DNA of 50,528 bases from Terriglobia bacterium (lineage in GTDB: Bacteria > Acidobacteriota > Terriglobia > UBA7540): assembly GCA_030041095.1 (NCBI GenBank), contig JASHON010000049.1, forward strand, positions 1 to 50,528. Reading direction: 5' to 3'. Under the pieces are notes generated by a model that was not told the DNA's origin, did not search any database, and was given only the letters and a program-made list of their open reading frames with translations. Within the stretch, counting starts at the first letter, position 1. Each line of letters begins with the position of its first letter. The position numbers and the translations under genes were made by a program. This document shows, one piece after another, positions 41,721-50,061 of this stretch.

Positions 41721-41928
41721 AACGTTTCATGACATCTTCAAGGAGAATGGTGGGCTCTTCACCGCTGCGGATGCGTTCGAGCGCGCGTTCGGCCAGATAC
41801 GTGTCCTCCAGGTTTTCGAGGTATTTGAGAATGGCCTCTCGAACGTAAAAGGTCTTCGTGCGCCCGGTACGCCGGGCTAGTTTCTCCAGGCGTTTCTCAA
41901 CGGACTGCGGAAGTCGGATGGCCAGCAT
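41704..41928 (-). CDS. ribbon-helix-helix antitoxin of the RelE pair
   Basis: The ATG at 41926-41928 with GAGGACC upstream gives 74 residues beginning LAIRLPQSVEKRLEKLARRT, a CopG/RHH DNA-binding fold, followed by the toxin-contacting tail TYLAERALERIRSGEEPTIL. A six-codon longer start is possible. The product should repress its own promoter and neutralise RelE. It overlaps the toxin gene. Confidence 0.85.
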   Translation of the reverse strand: MLAIRLPQSVEKRLEKLARRTGRTKTFYVREAILKYLENLEDTYLAERALERIRSGEEPTILLEDVMKRYGLDR

Positions 41929-41989
41929 AAGGTCCTCACTATACAAGTATTGCTCATTGGAGCCGTTGTGGCGCCTCGGTATTCTAATC

Positions 41990-42160
41990 CTACTCAGCTT
42001 TGCTGATCACAGAGTAGGTCGCGTAAATCGCCGATCGGTCCAGCGCCTCCACTACCTCCGCCACAAACCGTGCCAGGTGCCCCTCCAGCAACCAGTCTTC
42101 CAGCGCGGGCGGCAGCAGAAGCCTTTGATTCAGATTGCCGTTGCCAAATCGTTTGCTCAT
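41990..42160 (-). pseudogene. N-terminal stump of an IS1182-type transposase
   Basis: An ATG at 42158-42160 opens a 56-codon frame reading MSKRFGNGNLNQRLLLPPAL, then EDWLLEGHLARFVAEVVEAL and DRSAIYATY. This is the conserved start of IS1182-family transposases (typically LLPPSLEDWLPEDHLARF...LDLSAIYASY). It diverges after ATYS and stops at a TAG. The rest of the element and its terminal repeats are not recognisable. Confidence 0.7.
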
Positions 42161-42419
42161 GCGCTGATCTTAGGGATCTCCCGGCGCATATCAACAAAAA
42201 AGTTACCACCGTCCTCGAGACCCACCTTTTTCCCAGGGCGGACGTAATCTATCTCCGACAGACTCCTAGTGCGCGTCATCAGACTGTGCTAGGCTAGGAA
42301 TTTGAGGCGATTTTTTGAAACATATGGCCGGCTGAGCCAGTCTGTGAGGACGGCGCAAGCCGCGAGCGTTCCGCTGCCGCCGGCATTCTGACCGTCGCTT
42401 CCTGGCGCGCGACAAGAGC
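42161..42419. other. intergenic region upstream of mrdA
   Basis: It has no gene and no clear promoter. It may contain the 5' flank of the transposase stump. The mrdA start at 42420 has only a weak upstream ribosome-binding site (ACAAGAGC). Confidence 0.35.
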
Positions 42420-44291
42420 ATGGAAGTCCGATTTCCGGAAGACCCGCGCTTCCCACCCTGGAAAATTCCCCTGCTTCAATATGTCATTGCCGGCCTCCTG
42501 CTCGTGTTATTGGCAGGTTATTGGCGGTTGCAGATTACCAATCATCCAAAGTATGTCTCAGAGTCGAGGCGAAACCGCATTCGCGAGTTGCCCATCATTG
42601 CTCCGCGGGGACGCATTCTCGACCGAGACGGCCACGTCCTGTCCAGCAACATACCGGCGTTCAGCGTGCTGCTCTCCCGTGGCGGCCGTCACAAGCTCGC
42701 CGCCGGAGAGATCAAGGCCATTGCTCACGGCCTCAGTCTTGATCCCACCGAGTTGGCAAGGCAGTTGTCCCGAGCCGCCAAGCTTCCGGGTTACCAGCCG
42801 ATCGTGATCAAGAAAGACGCCTCCATGGATGACGTGGCCTTTATTGAGTCCCACCGCACAGAATTCCCGCAACTCGACCTGATTCAAATCCAACGCCGAT
42901 ACTATCCGCTGCACGATGTCGCATCAGCCGCTCTTGGCCACGTTGGCGATGTATCGGAAGCGATGGTTGCGAAAATGGGCGCGAGATATCGGCCCGGTGA
43001 CATCGTGGGAAAATCCGGCATCGAGATGGAATATAATTCGCTGCTCTCCGGAACAGACGGCATGCAGCGCGTGTTGGTGAACAGCCGCGGACAGGAAATT
43101 GGGGAGCTGGCGGAAATTCCACCGATTCCGGGGCATGATTTGCGCCTTACCCTCGACCTCAAGTTGCAGTTAGCGGCGGACGCGGCGCTCGGCAACCGGC
43201 CGGGAGCCGTCGTCGCACTCGACCCGGCCAATGGCCAGGTATTAGCGATGGTCAGCCATCCCTCATTCGACCCGAACGACTTTGCCGGGCACATCTCCGC
43301 GACGGAGTGGAAGCAGCTTGTGGATAACCCTGACAAGCCGCTCATGAACAAGGCGATCCAGGCCCAGCTCGCTCCTGGCTCTGTTTTCAAGATTGTGACG
43401 TCGGTCGCCGCTCTTGAGTCTCACGAGATCACGCCCAGCTTCACGATCTTTTGCCCGGGTTACATCACGATCTACGGACACACTTATCACGACTGGACGT
43501 GGTGGGTGTACCACTCAGGACACGGCAGTGTAAACCTTCATCGGGCCATCGTGATTTCATGCGACGTTTACTTTTACACGCTGGGAAAAATGCTTGGAAT
43601 CGGGAAGCTTGATTTCTACGCCAGGCACTTGGGACTGGGAGAGAAAACCGGAGTTGATTTACCTGGTGAGGAGCCGGGCCTGGTTCCCTCGCCCGCATGG
43701 GTTGAAAAAGATTTTCATCACCCATGGTATGCCGGCGAAACGATCTCCGTGGCCATTGGTCAGGGCGCCCTGGAAGTTACTCCCATTCAACTCGCTCGCA
43801 TGGTCGCCGGAGTGGTTTCGGGCGGCGAGTTCTTTCGCCCGCACCTGACGTTTCGGAACCAGCTTCTTAAGCTGGGCGCGGATCCGCCGCCCAATCGGCC
43901 TGCGGAATTCTCATTGCAGCCGGCGACCGTGCAAGCCGTAAGCCAGGGGATGTGGGGTGTTGTGAACGGAGGCGGCACGGGCGTTGGCGCCCGCGTTCCT
44001 GGAATTACAATTTGCGGAAAAACGGGCACGGCGCAGGTGGTGAGCAATGCGTTTCAGCGCGCCGGCCATCATGGGAATTTCACGCCGAACTCGTGGTTTG
44101 TGGGATACGCGCCAGCTTCCCAACCCGCCATTGTGGTGGCCGTTCTGGTGATGCATGGCACGGAAGAGAGCGGGGCTCCGGTCGCCGGGCAGGTGATCAA
44201 AACCTATTTTGAAGAGAAAGGCTGGCTGCACCCTCCAGCATCTCCAGCCAACCCCATGGTCACTTCACAGACCGCAACAACGGCACCATGA
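42420..44291 (+). CDS. mrdA: penicillin-binding protein 2 (peptidoglycan transpeptidase)
   Basis: This 623-residue protein has an N-terminal membrane anchor (LLQYVIAGLLLVLLAGYW), the PBP dimerisation domain (IIAPRGRILDRDGHVLSSN; GHVGDVSEAM; GKSGIEMEYNSLLSGTDG) and the transpeptidase domain. Motifs are SxxK with Ser321 in PGSVFKIVTS, the PBP2-type SxN equivalent in SCDVYFYTLG, and KTG with Lys534 in CGKTGTAQ. It cross-links lateral-wall peptidoglycan in the elongasome, together with RodA encoded by the next gene. Stop and start overlap in an ATGA junction, so translation is coupled. Confidence 0.95.
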   Translation: MEVRFPEDPRFPPWKIPLLQYVIAGLLLVLLAGYWRLQITNHPKYVSESRRNRIRELPIIAPRGRILDRDGHVLSSNIPAFSVLLSRGGRHKLAAGEIKAIAHGLSLDPTELARQLSRAAKLPGYQPIVIKKDASMDDVAFIESHRTEFPQLDLIQIQRRYYPLHDVASAALGHVGDVSEAMVAKMGARYRPGDIVGKSGIEMEYNSLLSGTDGMQRVLVNSRGQEIGELAEIPPIPGHDLRLTLDLKLQLAADAALGNRPGAVVALDPANGQVLAMVSHPSFDPNDFAGHISATEWKQLVDNPDKPLMNKAIQAQLAPGSVFKIVTSVAALESHEITPSFTIFCPGYITIYGHTYHDWTWWVYHSGHGSVNLHRAIVISCDVYFYTLGKMLGIGKLDFYARHLGLGEKTGVDLPGEEPGLVPSPAWVEKDFHHPWYAGETISVAIGQGALEVTPIQLARMVAGVVSGGEFFRPHLTFRNQLLKLGADPPPNRPAEFSLQPATVQAVSQGMWGVVNGGGTGVGARVPGITICGKTGTAQVVSNAFQRAGHHGNFTPNSWFVGYAPASQPAIVVAVLVMHGTEESGAPVAGQVIKTYFEEKGWLHPPASPANPMVTSQTATTAP

Positions 44292-45376
44292 ACAGAGGTT
44301 TCAACTTCCGCGACATCGATTGGGTTGTGATCCTTACTTCGATCGCGCTGGCCGCGATCGGCGTCCTGGAGATTTACAGCACGACCACGCACACGCTGCT
44401 GGCGGCACAATACAAGAGGCAGATCGATTGTGTGGTGCTGGGTATTATCATGATGGTTATCTTCGCCCATCTTGATTACCACCTGGTGATCGACCATTCT
44501 GCGGCGCTTTACGTGTTGTGCGTACTCGGGCTGCTGGCCACGCTGGTGGTGAGCCGGCCTGTGGAAGGCGCGCGCCGATGGATCGCGATGGGTGGGTTAA
44601 CTTTCCAGATGTCCGAAATGGCCAAGTTGGTTATAATAATATGCGTGGCGGCGTATTTCGCCGGCCGCAGGGTCAAGACCGTTGGCCTTAAGGACTTGGT
44701 AGCGCTGGGCTTGCTGGCGGGTTTGCCGGCGTTGCTGGTGATTTTAGAGCCCGACTTGGGGACGGCCATTACCTTTTTCCCGTCGGTCGCGGCGTGTGTA
44801 TACCTGACGGGCATCCGCCTACGCCAATTTGTCCTGATCCTGGTCGCCGCCGCTTTACTGGCTCCTGTAGGCTGGCATGTGATGCATCCTTACCAACGCC
44901 AGCGGCTCATGACCTTCATTCATCCCACAGCGAACCAACGAGGCACCGCATACCAGGTTACTCAATCTAAAATAGCCATTGGTTCGGGCGGATTGTGGGG
45001 AAAAGGCTTTGAGAAAGGCACGCAAACACGCCTGGGCTTTGTTCCCGTCTCACACGCCGACTTCATTTTTGCGGCATATGCTGAGGAACAGGGCTTTGCA
45101 GGCACTGCCGTCGTTCTGTTGCTTTACCTGGTTTTGCTCGTCCGATTGCTTAGCACAGCGCAAAGCGCGGGCGACCGCGCGGGCGCATATTTTGTTGTAG
45201 GCTTGGCCGCCGTACTCAGCTTTCAGGTAGTGGTGAATGTAGGGATGATGATTGGCTTTTTTCCCATCACAGGCATTCCGCTGCCTCTGATGAGCCAGGG
45301 CGGCTCTGCGGTGCTGTTCACGTTCATTGGGCTCGGTCTCGTACTGAGCGTGCGTAAGCAGCGCTTTGTGAACTGA
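44288..45376 (+). CDS. rodA: rod-shape-determining SEDS glycosyltransferase RodA
   Basis: This 362-residue polytopic protein of the SEDS family starts FNFRDIDWVVILTSIALAA. Signatures are ARRWIAMGGLTFQMSEMAKL, ALLVILEPDLGTAITFFP, the essential Asp in that LEPDLG segment, GTAYQVTQSKIAIGSGGLWGKGF, and the end motif GMMIGFFPITGIPLPLMSQGGSA. SEDS proteins polymerise lipid II in the membrane, working with PBP2. The gene overlaps mrdA by 4 bp. After its TGA the same frame stays open for 43 more codons from a TTG (45386-45517), noted separately. Confidence 0.95.
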   Translation: MNRGFNFRDIDWVVILTSIALAAIGVLEIYSTTTHTLLAAQYKRQIDCVVLGIIMMVIFAHLDYHLVIDHSAALYVLCVLGLLATLVVSRPVEGARRWIAMGGLTFQMSEMAKLVIIICVAAYFAGRRVKTVGLKDLVALGLLAGLPALLVILEPDLGTAITFFPSVAACVYLTGIRLRQFVLILVAAALLAPVGWHVMHPYQRQRLMTFIHPTANQRGTAYQVTQSKIAIGSGGLWGKGFEKGTQTRLGFVPVSHADFIFAAYAEEQGFAGTAVVLLLYLVLLVRLLSTAQSAGDRAGAYFVVGLAAVLSFQVVVNVGMMIGFFPITGIPLPLMSQGGSAVLFTFIGLGLVLSVRKQRFVN

Positions 45377-45730
45377 GTTGGACATTTGCTTGAGAAGCGC
45401 GTGGAAGAGGCAGCACATCGGAGTTTTTCGTTCCTGGAAACTCCGCGGTTTGCTGGCTTGTTCCTTGAGGAGAACCGCAAACTTCGAAAGGCGCGAAGGC
45501 GGCGCTATCCGGGTTGACGCGGTCGCAGCGGGTGACTGAGGGTTTCAGAAGTTGAATTTTCGAAAAGATCATGACACGCCCTGGAAGGGAACGGGCCTGT
45601 GCGTCCCGGCTTTGGGGCGGGGCTTAGCTGGCTGCTATGGTGACAATGCCAGAGAGCCCGAGTAGAAGCCTGGAGTTGATCCTCGCCGTGCGAGTTGATC
45701 CTCCGCTGCGCTTCCAGAGAGGAGTTTTTC
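45377..45730 (+). promoter_or_regulatory. long leader of the RNase E/G gene
   Basis: This gap holds a possible 43-codon ORF (45386-45517, in frame with rodA) and a direct repeat of GAGTTGATCCTC at 45673-45684 and 45692-45703. An AGAGGAG (45718-45724) ribosome-binding site precedes the start. RNase E genes elsewhere are autoregulated through structured leaders; whether that applies here is inference. Confidence 0.35.
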
Positions 45731-48385
45731 ATGACTAAAGAGTTGCTTATTTCTTCGTCTCCGCATGAGACGAAGGTAGCCGTGTTGGAAGACGGCCAGG
45801 TTGTAGAAGTTAACTTTCAACGCGAATCGGACGTGGGACTGGTGGGGGGCATCTATAAAGGACGTGTAAATCGCGTTCTGCCCGGCATGCAGTCCGCATT
45901 TGTGGATATTGGCCTCGAGCGCGACGCCTTCCTTTACGTTTCCGACTTCTTTGAGGAATCCGAAGAATACGATCGAGTCTTTACGGACGCCGAGAATCGA
46001 GTCGCGCGGATGGGTGGTGCGGACGCGGCGCCTCCTGCCGCTCAACAATCTGAGCCGGCTCCGGAAATCAGCAAAGGCGCCGTTTCGGCTCCCGACGACG
46101 CGGAATCGCCGGAATCGGCTCCAGCCGAAGCCTCGGTGACTCCGCAAGACGTAGCGCCCAAGCCGGCGGAGTCGAGCCCTGCGAGCTCATCCCAGTCCGG
46201 ATATTCAGAGATGAGGAAAAACGACTTTGGAGGGCGCAGGCGTCATCGGCGGGGACGGCGCTTCAGGGACTTTCGTTCGGGAGGCTGGCGCGAATCGCCG
46301 GAGCGGCCTAGCGGCTCCGGAGAACACGCCGCCGGTGGCTCGCACGGCCTGGAACCGTTGCCCGGTGAATCGTTGGCAAATTATAGCCACGCTGCCTTTG
46401 AGACGCCGGAGACCGCCGCTTCACCCAGCATAACTGATTCCGAGCTGCCGGGCGAGCCCGCGGTGGACGCGGCATCAGCGATCGCGCCTGTTTCCCCGTC
46501 AGGGCCCGTCGCCGCATCCGATGACATCGCCGCGACTTCACCTTCGAGTGACAACAGCGGGCCGGATTCAATTGGGCCTTCTCCTGGCCAGCCTAAAATG
46601 TCTATGACAGAGACGAGTGATCGCGAAGCGCCGCTCCCAGCGCAAGAAACGTCCGGTCACCTGAACACCACCGAAGTAAGTCCGTCTCTTCCGCGTCATG
46701 GGGAGAAGGCCACCGACTTCTTGCATGAAGGCCGGGACGCAATCGAAGCCAATCGCTCATTTCCAAGCGAGGAATTGCAAGAAGCTGAACTCGAGCCTGG
46801 GGCGTTTTTGCGCTCGGAAACGGCGAGCACGGGAAGTCAACCGGATGAAGAGCAGGCGGCGCAAAAATTTATTCCTCCTGATGAGCTAATCGGAAGCGCG
46901 CCGGAACCTTCCACAACGGACGCGGAAGCCCTGGCTGGTTCGGGCGCTGAGGGCGAGCCTGCGGCAATGGAAAACAGGTCTGCCCTTGCGTCAAACGCGG
47001 AAACTGACGAATGGACTCCGCAAGACCAGCCGCAGTCCTACACCCTGCGCGAGACACAGCATCGGCCCCGAGTGGCTCCGCGCCGTCCGCGCCGTGGGCG
47101 CGGGCGATTTCGCACGCAGGCGCGGCGCGATGGTCCATCGCCCGCCGGCCGTCCTGAGTCCTTCCGCGCCGGCAATCAGCGTTCGCTTCCCATCAGCGAG
47201 CTTCTCAAGGAAGGGCAAGAAATTCTGGTGCAGATTGCGAAGGAGCCGCTGGGCGCGAAGGGCGCTCGCATTACGTCTCACATCGCTCTGCCGGGACGCT
47301 ACCTGGTCTTCATGCCGACCATCACACACATCGGAGTCTCACGCAAGATTACTTCCGAGGACGAACGGCTGCGGTTGCGCAACGTCATCATCGAGAACAA
47401 GGGATCGCTTTCGGGAGGGTTCATCGTGCGCACTGCGGCCGCTGGCCGTTCGGACGAGGAACTTAAGGCTGACCTCGCTTTCCTCACTCATCTATGGAAC
47501 GAAATCCGCGCGAAAGCGGATCAAAGCAAAGCTCCGGCGCTGCTCCATCGCGATCTGACGTTGGTGGAGCGTATGCTTCGGGACCTACTCTCGCCGGATT
47601 TCAAGTGCATTCGAGTGGATAACGAAATCGACTACGAGCATATTGCGGAATTCGTCAGCCGCTTTCAGCCATCGTTGACCGGGCAGGTCAAGCTCTACGC
47701 GCGGGATATGCCGTTGTTTGAAGAGTTCGGAGTGCAATCGGAAATCGATCGGGCCTTGAAACCCAAAATCTGGTTGAAATCGGGCGGCTACATCGTCATC
47801 AACCAGACCGAGGCGTTGGTAGCCATTGACGTGAACACCGGCAAATACGTGGGCAAGACCAACCGGCTGGAAGACACCATCGTGAAGACCAACATCGACG
47901 CCGTGCAGGAGATTGTGCGCCAGATCCGGCTGCGCGATCTCGGCGGTATCGTCGTCATTGATTTCATCGATATGGACGAGCGCCGCAATCGGGCCAAGGT
48001 GGTCGCCGCGTTGGAGGAAGCGCTGCGCCGCGACCGCGCTCCCACTAAGATTCTGTCATTTAACGAGTTCGGCCTGGTGGCGCTCACGCGCAAGCGCGTA
48101 AAGCACTCGCTCGAACGCACGCTCTGCGATCCCTGCCCTTATTGCGACGGCGGAGGATGGGTCAAATCCGTTGCAACCGTCAGCAGCGAAGTCGTGGCGG
48201 AAGCCCGCAAGATGGCCGCGGGGATCGACGGGAAAACGCTTCACCTTCGCGTCAGTCCCGAAGTGGCCTCGGCGCTGAAGGGTAAGGATGGTGTTCTGAT
48301 CTCGGAGATGGAAGCCGCGACAGGAAAAGAAGTGGTGATCAAGTCCGATGCGGCCGCGCATCAGGAGCGATTCGAGATTTACTGA
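45731..48385 (+). CDS. rng: RNase E/G-family endoribonuclease with a large insertion in the S1 domain
   Basis: The ATG at 45731 gives 884 residues. The N-terminal S1 domain starts SDVGLVGGIYKGRVNRVLPG (residues 34-82) and is interrupted by about 390 residues (roughly 90-482) of Pro/Ala/Glu/Ser-rich sequence with two Arg-rich patches. It then resumes in SLPISELLKEGQEILVQIAK and KGARITSHIALPGRYLVFMP. The DNase-I-like catalytic domain has Asp700 in AIDVNTGKYVG and Asp744 in VIDFIDMD, matching D303/D346 of E. coli RNase E. The Zn-link is CDPCPYC (Cys799, 802, 805). There is no C-terminal degradosome scaffold, so the insertion may take over that role. It cleaves single-stranded RNA in rRNA maturation and mRNA decay. 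Confidence 0.93.
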   Translation: MTKELLISSSPHETKVAVLEDGQVVEVNFQRESDVGLVGGIYKGRVNRVLPGMQSAFVDIGLERDAFLYVSDFFEESEEYDRVFTDAENRVARMGGADAAPPAAQQSEPAPEISKGAVSAPDDAESPESAPAEASVTPQDVAPKPAESSPASSSQSGYSEMRKNDFGGRRRHRRGRRFRDFRSGGWRESPERPSGSGEHAAGGSHGLEPLPGESLANYSHAAFETPETAASPSITDSELPGEPAVDAASAIAPVSPSGPVAASDDIAATSPSSDNSGPDSIGPSPGQPKMSMTETSDREAPLPAQETSGHLNTTEVSPSLPRHGEKATDFLHEGRDAIEANRSFPSEELQEAELEPGAFLRSETASTGSQPDEEQAAQKFIPPDELIGSAPEPSTTDAEALAGSGAEGEPAAMENRSALASNAETDEWTPQDQPQSYTLRETQHRPRVAPRRPRRGRGRFRTQARRDGPSPAGRPESFRAGNQRSLPISELLKEGQEILVQIAKEPLGAKGARITSHIALPGRYLVFMPTITHIGVSRKITSEDERLRLRNVIIENKGSLSGGFIVRTAAAGRSDEELKADLAFLTHLWNEIRAKADQSKAPALLHRDLTLVERMLRDLLSPDFKCIRVDNEIDYEHIAEFVSRFQPSLTGQVKLYARDMPLFEEFGVQSEIDRALKPKIWLKSGGYIVINQTEALVAIDVNTGKYVGKTNRLEDTIVKTNIDAVQEIVRQIRLRDLGGIVVIDFIDMDERRNRAKVVAALEEALRRDRAPTKILSFNEFGLVALTRKRVKHSLERTLCDPCPYCDGGGWVKSVATVSSEVVAEARKMAAGIDGKTLHLRVSPEVASALKGKDGVLISEMEAATGKEVVIKSDAAAHQERFEIY

Positions 48386-48399
48386 GAACGGTTCTCAGT
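48381..48399. terminator. palindrome overlapping both convergent stop codons
   Basis: ACTGAGAAC (48381-48389) and GTTCTCAGT (48391-48399) form a near-continuous palindrome. It contains the TGA of the RNase gene (48383-48385) and, on the other strand, the TGA of the molybdoenzyme gene (48395-48397). It could be a bidirectional 3' hairpin, though there is no T-run. Confidence 0.4.
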
Positions 48400-49009
48400 C
48401 TGAATCAAACCGTTGTTCCTCCCATGGATCGCCCCGGCGATGGTAGCCGTTTTGCTCCCAGAAACCGGGCCGGTCGTGGGGCATGAATTCCAAGCCGCAT
48501 ACCCACTTGGCGCTTTTCCATCCATAAAGCTGGGGAACAACCAGCCGCAACGGGCCGCCGTGCTCGGGCGGCAGCGGCTCGCCGTCGTGCTTGAGGGCAA
48601 ACAGGACGTTCTCTCCCGACAAATCGGGCAGCGGCACGTTTGTTGCGTATCCGTCCGCGCCATAAACCATCGCGTGAGTGGCCTCGGGCGCGGGCCGCGC
48701 AAGATCGTTGATGGTCCTGAACTGGACTCCTTCCCAGCGGTTGTCGAAGCGGCTCCAACGCGTCACGCAGTGAAAGTCTGAGGTTACTTCGGCGCAAGGG
48801 AGAGCGAGGAACTCGGCCCACGTGAGCCGGAGCGGGCTCGAGACCAATCCCGCAACCTGAAATCTCCATGTGGCTTCGTCAAACCGGGGAACACTGCCAT
48901 AGTGAAGCACAGGCCACTTCAGCGTGAGGGACTGTCCTGGCGGCAGCCGTCCCTCCTGGCGCATGCGTTGCTCCTGTTCTTTGCGCTCACCGCTTTCCCC
49001 AAAAGTCAT
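48395..49009 (-). CDS. sulfite-oxidase-like molybdopterin enzyme (MsrP/YuiH type)
   Basis: This 204-residue protein holds the molybdopterin domain of the sulfite oxidase superfamily: [24 protein letters not shown], the Mo-ligand Cys in [37 protein letters not shown] and [21 protein letters not shown]. It lacks the Tat signal of MsrP and a heme domain, so it is probably cytoplasmic, like YuiH proteins. The reaction is probably an oxo-transfer; the substrate is unknown. Its ATG overlaps the pyrD stop (ATGA), so it is translated together with dihydroorotate dehydrogenase, an unusual pairing. Confidence 0.85.
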   Translation of the reverse strand: MTFGESGERKEQEQRMRQEGRLPPGQSLTLKWPVLHYGSVPRFDEATWRFQVAGLVSSPLRLTWAEFLALPCAEVTSDFHCVTRWSRFDNRWEGVQFRTINDLARPAPEATHAMVYGADGYATNVPLPDLSGENVLFALKHDGEPLPPEHGGPLRLVVPQLYGWKSAKWVCGLEFMPHDRPGFWEQNGYHRRGDPWEEQRFDSD

Positions 49010-50013
49010 GGCATCACCCTGACGCCCTGTTCTTCGGCGTCAACCGCAAGCTGAAGGCTCCCCGAAATCTCCGTCAGATTCGACCGGTGGCGCCGGCAAT
49101 ATTCACGAATGCCTTCGACGATTCGCAGTGACGTTTCGGGAGCGTAGAAATTGGCTGTGCCCACCTGAATGGCTTGCGCCCCCGCAATGAGGAATTCGAG
49201 GGCGTCTTCCGCCGTGGCAATGCCCCCAATTCCGATAACGGGAATCTTCACGGCGCGGCATGTCTGGTAAACCATGCGCAGGGCCAGGGGCTTGATGGCC
49301 GGCCCGGAAAGACCCGCCGTCACGTTCGACACTCTGGGCGTGCGTGTCTCTACGTCAATCGCCATGCCCACAAAAGTATTCACAAGCGTCAGCCCGTCAG
49401 CGCCCGCGTCTTCAGCGATGTGCGCGAAAAGCGCAATGTCCGTAACGTTGGGCGAGAGTTTTACGAAAAGTGGAAAGCGAGAAGCGCGCTTCGAGGCTGC
49501 CACCACTTCGGCCGTCAACTTCGGATCGCTTCCGTAAACCATCCCGCCACAGCTCGTGTTCGGGCAGGAAATATTCAATTCGTACGCATCGATCCCATCG
49601 CCCTCGTTCAGCAACTCGATGCAGTGAATATAGTCGCGCGTGGAATATCCGAACACATTGACGAGACAACGCGTCTTAAGCGTGCGCAGGAAAGGCAGCT
49701 TCTCATTCAAAAAAGCGCGCGCGCCCACGTTTTGCAGGCCGATGGCATTGAGCATTCCAGAGCCGGTCTCGTAAATCCGCGGCGCAGGATTGCCCGGCAT
49801 GGGCTCTGAGGAAATGCCTTTTACGACGATTCCGCCAAGCTGATTCAGGTCAATGAGGTGAGCGAATTCCTTGCCGTAGCCGAACGTTCCGCTCGCTGTC
49901 AGCACAGGATTCTGAAAGTGAATGCCGGCAAGCGTCACGTCGAGGGCAGGGAAGAACCGGTTCGCTGGTTCGGGCGGGACGGCGTGAGCGGCGCTGGTTG
50001 CGTCTTCTTGCAT
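49006..50013 (-). CDS. pyrD: dihydroorotate dehydrogenase, class 1B catalytic subunit
   Basis: This 335-residue FMN-binding TIM-barrel protein starts near [23 protein letters not shown], with [19 protein letters not shown], the catalytic Cys in [39 protein letters not shown] and the FMN phosphate site [18 protein letters not shown] and [13 protein letters not shown]. The Cys base marks class 1 and the PyrK gene beside it marks class 1B, which uses NAD+. It oxidises dihydroorotate to orotate in pyrimidine synthesis. It lies 48 bp downstream of pyrK and overlaps the molybdoenzyme gene by 4 bp. Confidence 0.95.
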   Translation of the reverse strand: MQEDATSAAHAVPPEPANRFFPALDVTLAGIHFQNPVLTASGTFGYGKEFAHLIDLNQLGGIVVKGISSEPMPGNPAPRIYETGSGMLNAIGLQNVGARAFLNEKLPFLRTLKTRCLVNVFGYSTRDYIHCIELLNEGDGIDAYELNISCPNTSCGGMVYGSDPKLTAEVVAASKRASRFPLFVKLSPNVTDIALFAHIAEDAGADGLTLVNTFVGMAIDVETRTPRVSNVTAGLSGPAIKPLALRMVYQTCRAVKIPVIGIGGIATAEDALEFLIAGAQAIQVGTANFYAPETSLRIVEGIREYCRRHRSNLTEISGSLQLAVDAEEQGVRVMP

Positions 50014-50061
50014 GGCAAAGAGTTTTGAGTGGCCTTGAAAAACGGCGCAGGGACCGCAGCA

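Noticed and set aside
41994-42209. 71-codon frame on the minus strand near the RelE locus
   Set aside because: It is another frame over the transposase stump; the frame starting at 42160 matches the IS1182 N-terminus and this one matches nothing.
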